From CAYSAA01 sp964428905 (GTDB lineage: Bacteria; Atribacterota; Phoenicimicrobiia; Phoenicimicrobiales; Stramentimicrobiaceae), in the NCBI GenBank assembly GCA_964428905.1, contig CAYSAA010000156.1:1-10805 (forward strand): 10,805 nucleotides of DNA. The letters run 5' to 3'. The position numbers were made by a program, and so were the translations under genes. Every line of letters begins with the position of its first letter. Positions within the stretch are counted from its first letter, which is position 1. A model generated the notes under the pieces. That model did no database searches. It was given only the letters and a program-made list of their open reading frames with translations, and had not been told where the DNA came from. Of the stretch, positions 1-5,963 are shown piece after piece.

Positions 1-681
1 GAATGTGATTTTATCGAACAGGAATTAGGGTATAATAAGTCTTTAAAAATATTAGATGTAGGATGTGGAACCGGAAGACATTCCATTGAGTTATCAAAAA
101 GAGGATATCATGTTACCGGGATAGATTTGTCAGAATCTCAATTACAAAGAGCAAGAGAAAAAGCAAGAGCAAGTGGGCTAACCATTGATTTTCAAAAACA
201 AGATGCCAGAGAGTTACATTTAGATAACTGCTATGATGACGCCATCATGCTCTGTGAGGGTGGTTTTCCCCTAATGGAAACTGATGAGATGAATTATGAA
301 ATACTAAGGAATGTTACCAGAGTACTGAAAAAGCAATCAAAATTTATTTTTACGACCCTAAATGGATTATTCCCCTTGTACCATTCAGTTGAAAAATTTT
401 GTGCTTCTACAGGCGTAGAGGGAAATGCCACCTATCATAGCAATACATTTGATTTAATGACTTTTCGTGATCATAATATTACTGAAATTGAAGATGATCA
501 TGGCAATAAAAAAAGACTCAAAAGCGATGAAAGATATTATGTTCCAAGTGAAATCACCTGGTTGCTTAAATCACTTGGCTATAAGAAAATTGATATTTAT
601 GGAGCAAAACTAGGTGCTTTCTCGCGAAATGATGAATTAACAACAGAGGATTTTGAAATGCTGGTCATAGCTGAAAAGTAA
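1..681 (+). CDS. Class I SAM-dependent methyltransferase, 5' end outside window
   Basis: The reading frame is already open at base 1 and runs to TAA at 679-681, giving 226 visible residues. The true start lies upstream. Motif I (LDVGCGTGR, visible residues 18-26) and the acidic residue ending strand beta-2 (GID, D42) form the S-adenosylmethionine pocket of the Rossmann-type class I fold. The later DAIML and RVLKKQSKFIF segments fit strands beta-4 and beta-5. The family is broad and acts in the cytoplasm on small molecules, RNA or protein; nothing here identifies the substrate. An internal ATG at 127 falls after motif I and would delete the cofactor site, so it is not the start. The next gene begins about 400 bases downstream behind its own promoter, so this gene probably belongs to an upstream unit. 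The fold is secure; the substrate is unknown. Confidence 0.88.
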   Translation, partial: ECDFIEQELGYNKSLKILDVGCGTGRHSIELSKRGYHVTGIDLSESQLQRAREKARASGLTIDFQKQDARELHLDNCYDDAIMLCEGGFPLMETDEMNYEILRNVTRVLKKQSKFIFTTLNGLFPLYHSVEKFCASTGVEGNATYHSNTFDLMTFRDHNITEIEDDHGNKKRLKSDERYYVPSEITWLLKSLGYKKIDIYGAKLGAFSRNDELTTEDFEMLVIAEK

Positions 682-791
682 AGAAAGAAAGAAAGGAGTA
701 AGTTTTTCACAATAAGAGTTTTCAGTTGTCAGATATGATTCGAAAAAGAAAAGAGCTTGGGTAGAATGGGATGAGATTGCAATTCGATACA

Positions 792-820
792 TTGACAGAA
801 AAGACAGAAAAATTTATACT
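792..820 (+). promoter_or_regulatory. Sigma-70-type promoter for the T-box operon
   Basis: A perfect -35 box TTGACA (792-797) and a near-perfect -10 box TATACT (815-820) are separated by 17 bases, the ideal spacing. Predicted transcription start is near 827, about 20 bases before the first T-box stem. This placement fits a leader RNA that starts just ahead of Stem I and supports independent transcription of the archease-rtcB-serS unit. The rest of 682-846 shows no convincing gene. Confidence 0.8.
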
Positions 821-846
821 TTTATCAAGAATTAATAAAGAGAATA

Positions 847-1076
847 AAAGGAAAAGTAAATCATTATTTATTTTCCAGAGAGCCGTGGCAGGTGTGAACA
901 CGGTATAGATGTGATTGAATTCCACCTTGCTATGTTACTATATAGCCTGATAGTTACGTAAATTAGATGCTTTATCTTTAATTAAGGATAGATAATTATT
1001 CTATTGAATTAGGGTGGTACCACGAGAGTAAACTCTCGTCCCTATGGTAGGGAATACCGGCGGGCGGGAGTTTTTT
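847..1076 (+). promoter_or_regulatory. T-box riboswitch leader, serine (UCC specifier)
   Basis: The leader senses uncharged tRNA. Stem I closes through AAGG (848-851) with CCTT (925-928). It carries the loop-E pair AGTA (855-858) opposite GAA (917-919), stacked on a 5-bp helix (859-863 with 912-916). By the usual register (GAA, one base, codon, purine) the specifier is TCC at 921-923, i.e. serine, followed by A924. The distal part has AGAGAG (877-882) and helix CCGTG/CACGG (883-887/899-903). A hairpin at 929-946 and Stem III (973-979/984-990) follow. The T-box core is 1011-1024. Its antiterminator pairs AGGG (1011-1014) with CCCT (1040-1043) and 1022-1028 with 1033-1039, leaving the bulge TGGTACC (1015-1021). 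The TGGT bulge can pair a tRNA GCCA end through a G-U wobble. The next gene is archease, then rtcB and serS. Confidence 0.92.
1033..1076 (+). terminator. T-box intrinsic terminator
   Basis: The 5' arm 1033-1041 pairs with 1062-1070 over 9 bp including two G-U wobbles. It is followed directly by six T residues (1071-1076). The loop region holds a further small hairpin (1039-1044 with 1048-1053, or 1046-1049 with 1055-1058). The 5' arm is the same stretch used by the antiterminator, so the two structures exclude each other, as in other T-box leaders. Uncharged tRNA-Ser should favour read-through into archease 20 bases later. Confidence 0.88.
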
Positions 1077-1095
1077 GTTGCAAAGGATTTGTAAT

Positions 1096-1530
1096 ATGGG
1101 TAAAGATTATGAAATAATAGAGCATACGGCAGATGTAGGACTGAAAATATATGGAGAGACAAAACAGGAATTATTTCAAAACGCAGCCCGGGGAATGTTT
1201 TTTCTGATCACCGGTTCTTCTATAACCCTCGGATATATAAAAAATAAAAGATATTGGAAGGTCGAATGTAAAGGCTTTGGTATAGAAGATCTACTGGTGT
1301 CATGGTTAAGTGATTTGCTTTATATTCATCATACCGAATTTGTGATTTTTGGTGATTTTATTATCAGGTATCTGACAGAGCAATTCATTCAGTCTGAAGT
1401 ATGGGGAGTAAAAATCAAGGAGTATTCTTACCAGGTTGAGAAAGAGATTAAGGCAGTAACCTATCATAATTTACAGGTTTTTAAAAATAAAAGAAACCAA
1501 TGGGAAACAACCATTTTCTTTGATATTTAA
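1096..1530 (+). CDS. Archease, RtcB-activating protein
   Basis: Archease is the small partner that speeds guanylation of RtcB and allows multiple turnover in RNA ligation. The protein is 144 residues, the normal family length. The N-terminal IEHTADVGL (residues 8-16) and the C-terminal IKAVTYHNL plus final FFDI are the family signatures; D13 and D143 correspond to conserved acidic metal-ligand positions. The central SWLSDLLYIHHTEF matches the usual WLNELLY block. ATG at 1096 is chosen because AAAGGA lies at 1082-1087 with 8-base spacing. A longer in-frame TTG at 1075 would start inside the terminator T-tract and adds residues unlike the family. Archease is followed 167 bases later by rtcB, the classic pair. 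It is the first gene behind the serine T-box, so its expression should rise when serine tRNA is uncharged. Confidence 0.93.
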   Translation: MGKDYEIIEHTADVGLKIYGETKQELFQNAARGMFFLITGSSITLGYIKNKRYWKVECKGFGIEDLLVSWLSDLLYIHHTEFVIFGDFIIRYLTEQFIQSEVWGVKIKEYSYQVEKEIKAVTYHNLQVFKNKRNQWETTIFFDI

Positions 1531-1562
1531 TACTATCATAATTTTAAGAAATTCAGATAGTA
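1531..1562 (+). other. Stem-loop directly after the archease stop codon
   Basis: TACTATC (1531-1537) is perfectly complementary to GATAGTA (1556-1562). Inside, AATTT (1540-1544) pairs with AAATT (1549-1553) around a TAAG loop. It begins at the base after the TAA and has no following T-tract, so it is not a standard terminator. It may be an RNA-processing or 3'-end protecting hairpin between archease and rtcB; that role is inference. Confidence 0.45.
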
Positions 1563-1640
1563 TGAACTATGATTTATTTAGGGAAAAAGAGATAGGTTTT
1601 TTCTAAAAAACATTTATAAGGCAGAATAAGTAAATAGTTA

Positions 1641-1689
1641 GAGGGGTTTTGGGGAAATTTCCCCTGACTCTATTGTTTTACTTAAGGAG
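1641..1689 (+). repeat. Hairpin-bearing leader repeat, copy A (before rtcB)
   Basis: This copy starts GAGGGGTTT, contains the 14-base palindrome 1651-1664 (GGGG, AAATTT, CCCC), then TGACT, and ends with TAAGGAG (1683-1689), the ribosome binding site of rtcB 8 bases before its ATG. The same order of blocks recurs before serS at 3344-3394. It is therefore a shared leader element and not random spacer. Function unknown. Confidence 0.55.
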
Positions 1690-1697
1690 TTAATTCC

Positions 1698-3155
1698 ATG
1701 AACAATAAATGGGAAGAGGTATTAGAGCAAAAGGGACCCTATATTTGGGAAATACCAAAAGAATATCGTCCAGGAATGCAGGTTAAAGGGCGAATTTATG
1801 CTTCTAAAAGTCTAATGAAACAAATTGTCAGTGATCAGGCTCTTGACCAGGTAGTTAATGTTGCCTTCTTACCGGGTATTATCGGTTACTCTCTTGCTAT
1901 GCCTGATATTCACTGGGGATACGGTTTCCCGATTGGAGGCGTGGCAGCGACTCGCCTGGAAGATGGGGTAATTTCACCGGGGGGTGTTGGTTTTGATATT
2001 AACTGTGGGGTCCGATTAATCCGTTCTAATCTAAGGCTACAGGATGTCAAACATAAAATGAATCAGATTATAGAGGCCTTATATAAAAGAATTCCTTCTG
2101 GTGTTGGTTCTGAGGGCATGATTAAATTGAATGCCCAGGAAGTAAAGAGAGTGCTGGCAGATGGTACCCAGTGGGCAGTTCGCAAGGGATTTGGTAAAGA
2201 AGATGATAGTACCTATACCGAAGAACATGGCAGAATGGACCAGGCAAACCCGGATATCATCAGTAACAAAGCGATTCAGCGTGGTTGTTCTCAATTGGGA
2301 ACACTTGGTTCAGGAAATCATTTCCTGGAAATTCAGGTTATTGATCAAATCTATCAACCGGAGATTGCCAGACAAATGGGTCTTGAAGAAGGAATGGTTA
2401 CACTTTTAATTCATACCGGGTCCCGCGGTTTTGGCCATCAGGTATGTACGGATCATTTGTCTGTCATGCAGCGAGCAGTACAACGTTATCATATCAGGGT
2501 ACCGGATAAGCAGTTAGCCTGTACGCCGGTAGATTCTCCAGAAGGAAAGAATTATTATCAGGCAATGTGTTGTGCGGCAAATTTTGCCTGGGCGAATCGC
2601 CAGTGCATCACTCATTGGGCAAGAGAGGTTTTACATCAAGTTTTCGGAATGTCACAGGAACGTTTGGGACTGGATTTGGTTTACGATGTGGCCCATAATA
2701 TCGCCAAAATAGAAAATCACCAGTACAATGGTAAAAGTATCCGACTGTGTGTCCATCGAAAAGGAGCTACCAGGGCTTTCCCACCCCAGCATCTTGGTTT
2801 GCCTCTCAAGTACCGGGAAATCGGTCAACCTGTCTTAATACCCGGAGATATGGGACGTTTTTCTTTTGTTCTGGTGGGAAACGAGAAAGCCATGCAAGAA
2901 ACATTCGGTTCTACCTGCCATGGTGCTGGGCGAGTATTGAGTCGTGGAGAGGCAAAGCGAGAACTTAAGAACAGAAACATCGTTGAAGAATTAAAAGAAA
3001 GAGATATTTTGGTTAAAGCCAGGAGCAGGGCAACACTGGCAGAAGAAATGTCCGATGCTTATAAAGATGTTTCCGAAGTAGTCAATGTAATGGATCAAAG
3101 CGGTATTTCCAGTAAAGTAGCCAGAATGCGTCCCTTGGGTGTCATTAAAGGATAA
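1698..3155 (+). CDS. rtcB: RNA-splicing ligase RtcB (3'-phosphate/5'-OH RNA ligase)
   Basis: RtcB joins RNA 3'-phosphate (or 2',3'-cyclic phosphate) and 5'-hydroxyl ends using GTP and Mn2+, through a covalent guanylyl-histidine. All active-site residues are visible: C103 in GFDINCGVR, H208 in LGSGNHFLE, H239 in IHTGSRGFGH, H333 in YDVAHNIAK, and the guanylated H408 in TCHGAGRVLSR. They correspond to C98, H203, H234, H329 and H404 of the archaeal Pyrococcus enzyme. Length is 485 residues, normal, with no intein interrupting the active site. The ATG is set by TAAGGAG 8 bases upstream. The gene lies between its activator archease and serS, in the unit headed by a serine T-box. Cytoplasmic; substrates in bacteria are broken tRNAs or other cleaved RNAs (established for the family, not shown here). 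Confidence 0.97.
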   Translation: MNNKWEEVLEQKGPYIWEIPKEYRPGMQVKGRIYASKSLMKQIVSDQALDQVVNVAFLPGIIGYSLAMPDIHWGYGFPIGGVAATRLEDGVISPGGVGFDINCGVRLIRSNLRLQDVKHKMNQIIEALYKRIPSGVGSEGMIKLNAQEVKRVLADGTQWAVRKGFGKEDDSTYTEEHGRMDQANPDIISNKAIQRGCSQLGTLGSGNHFLEIQVIDQIYQPEIARQMGLEEGMVTLLIHTGSRGFGHQVCTDHLSVMQRAVQRYHIRVPDKQLACTPVDSPEGKNYYQAMCCAANFAWANRQCITHWAREVLHQVFGMSQERLGLDLVYDVAHNIAKIENHQYNGKSIRLCVHRKGATRAFPPQHLGLPLKYREIGQPVLIPGDMGRFSFVLVGNEKAMQETFGSTCHGAGRVLSRGEAKRELKNRNIVEELKERDILVKARSRATLAEEMSDAYKDVSEVVNVMDQSGISSKVARMRPLGVIKG

Positions 3156-3240
3156 ATACTTTTGGAAAAAGAGTTTTAACAAAATTACCAGGGAGAGTAA
3201 GCTATAAAAAAAGTAAGTAAAAAAGAAAAGGTATCATGAT

Positions 3241-3268
3241 GGGAGTTTACTCCAATGACTATCTTTTA
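3241..3268 (+). repeat. Hairpin repeat, copy B (rtcB-serS gap)
   Basis: This 28-base stretch matches 3356-3383 at 26 of 28 positions. Its core is GGAG, TTTA, CTCC (3242-3253), a 4-bp tetraloop hairpin, extended by AT/AT pairs (3239-3240 with 3255-3256) beyond a G-A mismatch. The rest of 3156-3343 is AT-rich with no convincing gene, terminator or promoter. A 27-codon ATG frame starting at 3235 overlaps the repeat but lacks a good ribosome site. Confidence 0.6.
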
Positions 3269-3343
3269 GCTTTTGCTAAATATGAATTGTTTCCTAAAGA
3301 AGAACATATCTTGATATGATGATTAGAAAAACTAATTAAAATT

Positions 3344-3394
3344 GAGGGGTTTCAGGGGAGTTTACTCCACTGACTATCTCTTATGTATAAGGAG
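3344..3394 (+). repeat. Hairpin-bearing leader repeat, copy C (before serS)
   Basis: This copy has the same block order as copy A at 1641-1689: GAGGGGTTT, a hairpin (GGAG 3357-3360 with CTCC 3365-3368, extended by CAG 3353-3355 with CTG 3370-3372 across a G-A mismatch), TGACT, then TAAGGAG (3388-3394). It also shares 26 of 28 bases with copy B. Here TAAGGAG lies 16 bases before the serS ATG, longer than normal, so initiation may depend on local folding. Confidence 0.6.
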
Positions 3395-3410
3395 AGGATG
3401 GATAATAAAA

Positions 3411-4685
3411 ATGCTGGATATAAAATTGATTCGGACAGATGCAGAACAGGTAAAAGAAGCACTGAAGAAGAGAGGACAAGATATTGATTCCATTGATCGT
3501 ATTCTGGAATTGGACGAACAACGAAGAAAGATTCTATCTGATGTCAGTAATCTTAAACAGGAAAGAAACCAGGTATCTGATGAAATTGGACGTCTGAAGA
3601 AAGAAAAAAAAGATGCCCAGGAAAAAATTCTGGCTATGCGGGAAGTGTCCGGCAAAATCAAGAAGATGGATTTAAAAATTAGGTCTATGGAAGAAAAAAT
3701 TCAAGGTTCATTATTAGAGATACCCAATATGGTCGATGAGAGTGTACCTGTTGGACCTGACGAGGAGAGCAATATAGAAATTAGAAAATGGGGAAAACCA
3801 AGGGAGTTTGATTTTAAACCGCAGGCTCATTGGGATTTGGGTGAAAAACTGGACATTCTGGATTTTGAAAGAGGAGCTAAGATTGCCGCTGCCCGTTTTA
3901 CAGTACTTAAGAATAGTGGTGCCCGTCTGGAAAGGGCATTAATTAATTTTATGCTGGATATTCATACTAAAGAACATCACTACCAGGAGATTTTCCCACC
4001 TTTTTTGGTCAATGCCAATACCATGATGGGAACCGGTCAATTACCCAAATTCGAAAATGATTTATTCAAATCCAACGATGAGTTATATCTTGTCCCGACG
4101 GCTGAAGTTCCCTTGACCAATCTTCACCAGGATGAAATCATACCCGAGACAAATTTACCATTTTATTATACTGCTTATACGGCCTGTTTCCGAAGAGAGG
4201 CAGGTTCCTATGGAAAGGATGTCAGGGGATTAATCCGACAGCATCAGTTCAATAAAGTGGAATTGGTCAAGATATGTAAGCCAGAGGACTCTTTTGAGGA
4301 ATTAGAAACGTTAACCAGGGATGCTGAAGTTGTCTTGCAGCGGTTAGAACTTCCCTACCGTGTCGTAACACTATCTACCGGGGATATCGGTTTTTCTGCT
4401 GCCAAGACGTATGATTTAGAAGTATGGTTGCCTGCTCAAGGAAAATACCGGGAAATATCTTCCTGCAGTAACTGTACTGATTTTCAGGCACGCCGTGCCA
4501 ATATTCGTTATCGAGCACAGGAATCCGGAAAAGTTCATTATGTCCATACTCTTAATGGTTCAGGGATCGCAGTGGGAAGAACCATGGTTGCTATTTTGGA
4601 AAATTTTCAGGAAAAAGACGGTTCAATTATTATCCCCGATACACTTCGACCTTATATGGATGGATTGAAAAAAATCAGTAATTAA
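3411..4685 (+). CDS. serS: Seryl-tRNA synthetase
   Basis: SerS charges tRNA-Ser with serine in two ATP-dependent steps in the cytoplasm. The 424 residues match the family length. Residues 1-105 form the N-terminal helical arm (charged coiled coil about 30-100) that grips the long variable arm of tRNA-Ser. The class II catalytic core follows: TAE (230-232, serine pocket), motif 2 FRREAGSYGKD (260-270), ISSCSNCTDFQARR (349-362), and motif 3 GSGIAVGR (383-390). ATG at 3411 begins MLDIKLIR, the usual SerS start. An in-frame extension to 3342 would translate the upstream repeat and is not family-like. The best Shine-Dalgarno sequence is rather distant (GAGAGG ends 13 bases before the ATG). serS is the expected target of the serine T-box at 847-1076, but it is third behind archease and rtcB. 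tRNA-Ser(UGA) follows 115 bases downstream. Confidence 0.97.
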   Translation: MLDIKLIRTDAEQVKEALKKRGQDIDSIDRILELDEQRRKILSDVSNLKQERNQVSDEIGRLKKEKKDAQEKILAMREVSGKIKKMDLKIRSMEEKIQGSLLEIPNMVDESVPVGPDEESNIEIRKWGKPREFDFKPQAHWDLGEKLDILDFERGAKIAAARFTVLKNSGARLERALINFMLDIHTKEHHYQEIFPPFLVNANTMMGTGQLPKFENDLFKSNDELYLVPTAEVPLTNLHQDEIIPETNLPFYYTAYTACFRREAGSYGKDVRGLIRQHQFNKVELVKICKPEDSFEELETLTRDAEVVLQRLELPYRVVTLSTGDIGFSAAKTYDLEVWLPAQGKYREISSCSNCTDFQARRANIRYRAQESGKVHYVHTLNGSGIAVGRTMVAILENFQEKDGSIIIPDTLRPYMDGLKKISN

Positions 4686-4787
4686 GGTAAAATCTTATTG
4701 CTGATATATGATTAGCATATCTAATGACTATGGAATATATGGAATAAAGAATAGCATAAGAGAGATTATATTGGATTATTAGTTTAT

Positions 4788-4793
4788 TATAAT
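4788..4793 (+). promoter_or_regulatory. -10 box candidate for tRNA-Ser
   Basis: A perfect TATAAT ends 7 bases before the mature tRNA 5' end at 4801, so a start here would give almost no leader. No good -35 box is found at 16-18 bases upstream (nearest is TTATAT at 4766-4771). The tRNA may instead, or also, be cut from the serS transcript, since no terminator is seen in 4686-4800. Confidence 0.35.
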
Positions 4794-4800
4794 AATGTGT

Positions 4801-4886
4801 GGAGGGATGTCCGAATGGCAAGGAGCCGGTCTTGAAAACCGGTGTAGGCGTAAGCTGTCTGGGTTCGAGTCCCAGTCCCTCCGCCA
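4801..4886 (+). tRNA. tRNA-Ser (anticodon UGA)
   Basis: The full cloverleaf is present. The acceptor GGAGGGA (4801-4807) pairs with TCCCTCC (4876-4882). The D stem is 4810-4812/4822-4824 and the anticodon stem 4826-4830/4838-4842. The 7-base loop has anticodon TGA at 4833-4835. The variable region 4843-4858 is long, as in class II tRNAs, and the T arm is 4859-4875. The discriminator is G4883 and CCA is encoded at 4884-4886. It reads UCA codons (and others by wobble modification). The anticodon does not match the UCC specifier of the T-box upstream, which needs tRNA-Ser(GGA). Six T residues follow at 4888-4893. Confidence 0.97.
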
Positions 4887-4945
4887 GTTTTTTATTGAAT
4901 CTTTAAATTTTCATCCTTCCAAAGGAACTTATCGGGAGATTTATT

Positions 4946-5761
4946 TTGATAAAAAATAAGGAAAAAAGAAAACCGATTGGTTTGTTAGATTCCGGATTGG
5001 GTGGTTTGAGTGTATACAGAGAAGTAAAAAAACAGTTACCTCAAGAACAGGTCATCTATTTTGGTGATACTGCTCATGCCCCTTATGGAGAAAAGACGGA
5101 TGAACAAATTCTGAATTATGTTTTTTCCATTATTGATTTTCTGCTCCAACAGGATGTAAAAATGATGATCATTGCCTGTAATACCATGACTGCAGTAGCC
5201 TTGAATGAAGTGAATATGAGATATTCTATTCCAGTAATTGGAGTCATTCAGTCGGGTGCATTAGACGCAGTTTACAAGACAAAAAATAAGAAAATTGGTA
5301 TCATTGGAACAGAGGTAACCATCCGAAATCAAAGTTATGAAAAGTTGATTAAGGAGATAGAACCTTCCATTATGACTTTTGCCAATCCCTGCAGCAATCA
5401 AATTATTAGAGAGATGGAAGAACAAGCCTTGAGAAATGAAAAGACAATTAAGACTCTGCTAAAAGAATGTTTAAAACCAATAATAAAGAATAATATTGAT
5501 ACCCTTATTTTGGGATGTACCCATTATCCTTTTCTGGAAACATATATTGAGCCAGAAATTGATCCGAATATGGTGTTGATTGATCCGTCCGAGGCTACTG
5601 GAAGACAAGTAAAAGATTGGCTTGAAGAGCACCAATTAGTTAATGCTCAGAGGAATAAATCGGATTCTTTTTTTATCAGCGGTGATCCTGGTTTATTTGC
5701 AGAGATTAGCAAAAAATTATTAGGGTATTCTCCAGGAAGTTTTCGCCGAGCAATCATTTAA
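4946..5761 (+). CDS. murI: Glutamate racemase
   Basis: MurI interconverts L- and D-glutamate without cofactor, supplying D-Glu to the peptidoglycan stem peptide; it is cytoplasmic. The two catalytic cysteines are C78 in ACNTMT and C191 in LGCTHYPFL. GLLDSGLGGLSV (residues 12-23) and FGDTAHAPYGEK (39-50) are the other substrate-binding signatures. Length is 271 residues, normal. The start is a TTG at 4946: GGGAG at 4934-4938 is 7 bases upstream, the protein begins just before the conserved GLLDSG, and no in-frame ATG exists before the catalytic region. It follows tRNA-Ser by 59 bases without a clear terminator or promoter, so it may share a transcript with the tRNA or with serS. A hairpin with a T-rich tail at 5872-5910 could end this transcript, although it also sits inside the leader of the next gene. 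Confidence 0.95.
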   Translation: MIKNKEKRKPIGLLDSGLGGLSVYREVKKQLPQEQVIYFGDTAHAPYGEKTDEQILNYVFSIIDFLLQQDVKMMIIACNTMTAVALNEVNMRYSIPVIGVIQSGALDAVYKTKNKKIGIIGTEVTIRNQSYEKLIKEIEPSIMTFANPCSNQIIREMEEQALRNEKTIKTLLKECLKPIIKNNIDTLILGCTHYPFLETYIEPEIDPNMVLIDPSEATGRQVKDWLEEHQLVNAQRNKSDSFFISGDPGLFAEISKKLLGYSPGSFRRAII

Positions 5762-5779
5762 GAATTTTTTAAAATTATA

Positions 5780-5808
5780 TTGATTAAATATTGTTTTTAT
5801 TATATTCT
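5780..5808 (+). promoter_or_regulatory. Weak promoter candidate for the uracil permease leader
   Basis: TTGATT (5780-5785) and TATTCT (5803-5808) are 17 bases apart, each matching consensus at 4 of 6; TATATT (5801-5806) is an alternative -10 with 15-base spacing. A start near 5815 would place the first PyrR loop at the 5' end of the RNA, which is the logical position. Support is moderate only. Confidence 0.35.
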
Positions 5809-5821
5809 AAAAATGAAAATG

Positions 5822-5854
5822 TCCTTTAAGTTAGTTCAGAGAAACTAATAAGGA
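5822..5854 (+). promoter_or_regulatory. PyrR-binding loop candidate 1
   Basis: TCCTT (5822-5826) pairs with AAGGA (5850-5854) and TTAGT (5831-5835) with ACTAA (5844-5848). The hexaloop is CAGAGA (5837-5842), which fits the CNGNGA terminal loop of PyrR sites. Compared with loop 2 (5914-5947), 26 of 34 aligned columns agree. The changes are mostly paired: TTAG/CTAA replaces TCAG/CTGA, and a U-A pair (5836/5843) replaces a C-G pair. It departs from the strict primary consensus (TTC and AA instead of TCC and GG), so PyrR affinity is uncertain. Confidence 0.6.
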
Positions 5855-5871
5855 GATATAATCATGTTTAT

Positions 5872-5910
5872 AACCTCTTCTCCAGTATCTTTGGATTAGA
5901 GGTTTTATAT
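5872..5910 (+). terminator. Hairpin with T-rich tail after PyrR loop 1
   Basis: AACCTCT (5872-5878) pairs with AGAGGTT (5898-5904), with an inner TCCA/TGGA helix (5881-5884 with 5892-5895). A T-rich stretch follows (TTTTATATTATT from 5903). It can act either as the murI 3' terminator or as the terminator of a first PyrR attenuator. A competing fold uses CTAAT (5845-5849) with ATTAG (5895-5899) and GGAGA (5852-5856) with TCTCC (5879-5883). Confidence 0.6.
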
Positions 5911-5913
5911 TAT

Positions 5914-5947
5914 TCCTTTAAAATCAGTCCAGTGAGGCTGATAAGGA
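5914..5947 (+). promoter_or_regulatory. PyrR-binding loop 2 (anti-antiterminator)
   Basis: The 14 bases at 5926-5939 match the PyrR recognition consensus ARUCCNGNGAGGYU in full, with hexaloop CAGTGA. Flanking helices are TCCTT/AAGGA (5914-5918 with 5943-5947) and ATCAG/CTGAT (5923-5927 with 5938-5942). GCTGATAAGG (5937-5946) is also perfectly complementary to CCTTATCAGC (5969-5978) in the terminator, forming a 10-bp antiterminator. PyrR with UMP should hold this loop, block the antiterminator and switch off the permease. Confidence 0.88.
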
Positions 5948-5963
5948 AAATGGGAAAATGGAT

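Noticed and set aside
716..835. Stop-free stretch of 39 codons on the + strand between the methyltransferase and the T-box
   Set aside because: It has no ATG, GTG or TTG start in frame and no ribosome site, and it overlaps the strong promoter at 792-820. The length is compatible with chance. The minus-strand frame at 722-925 likewise overlaps the promoter and T-box Stem I.
1075..1095. TTG start that would lengthen archease by 7 residues
   Set aside because: It lies in the T-tract of the T-box terminator without an upstream ribosome site, while ATG 1096 has AAAGGA at 8-base spacing and gives the normal N-terminus.
1596..1611. GTTTTTT-CT-AAAAAAC palindrome before rtcB
   Set aside because: A two-base loop cannot form a hairpin well and the run is A/T-only; no role can be supported.
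3342..3410. N-terminal extension of SerS from an upstream in-frame start
   Set aside because: The 23 extra residues would come from the repeat (copy C), do not resemble SerS and precede the standard MLDIKLIR start. The likeness of GVYSTDYLL here to GVYSNDYLL at 3241-3268 reflects the nucleotide repeat and not shared protein.
4711..4725. ATTAG/CTAAT palindrome after serS
   Set aside because: It is a short AT-rich stem with no T-tract; it does not qualify as a terminator and is probably chance.
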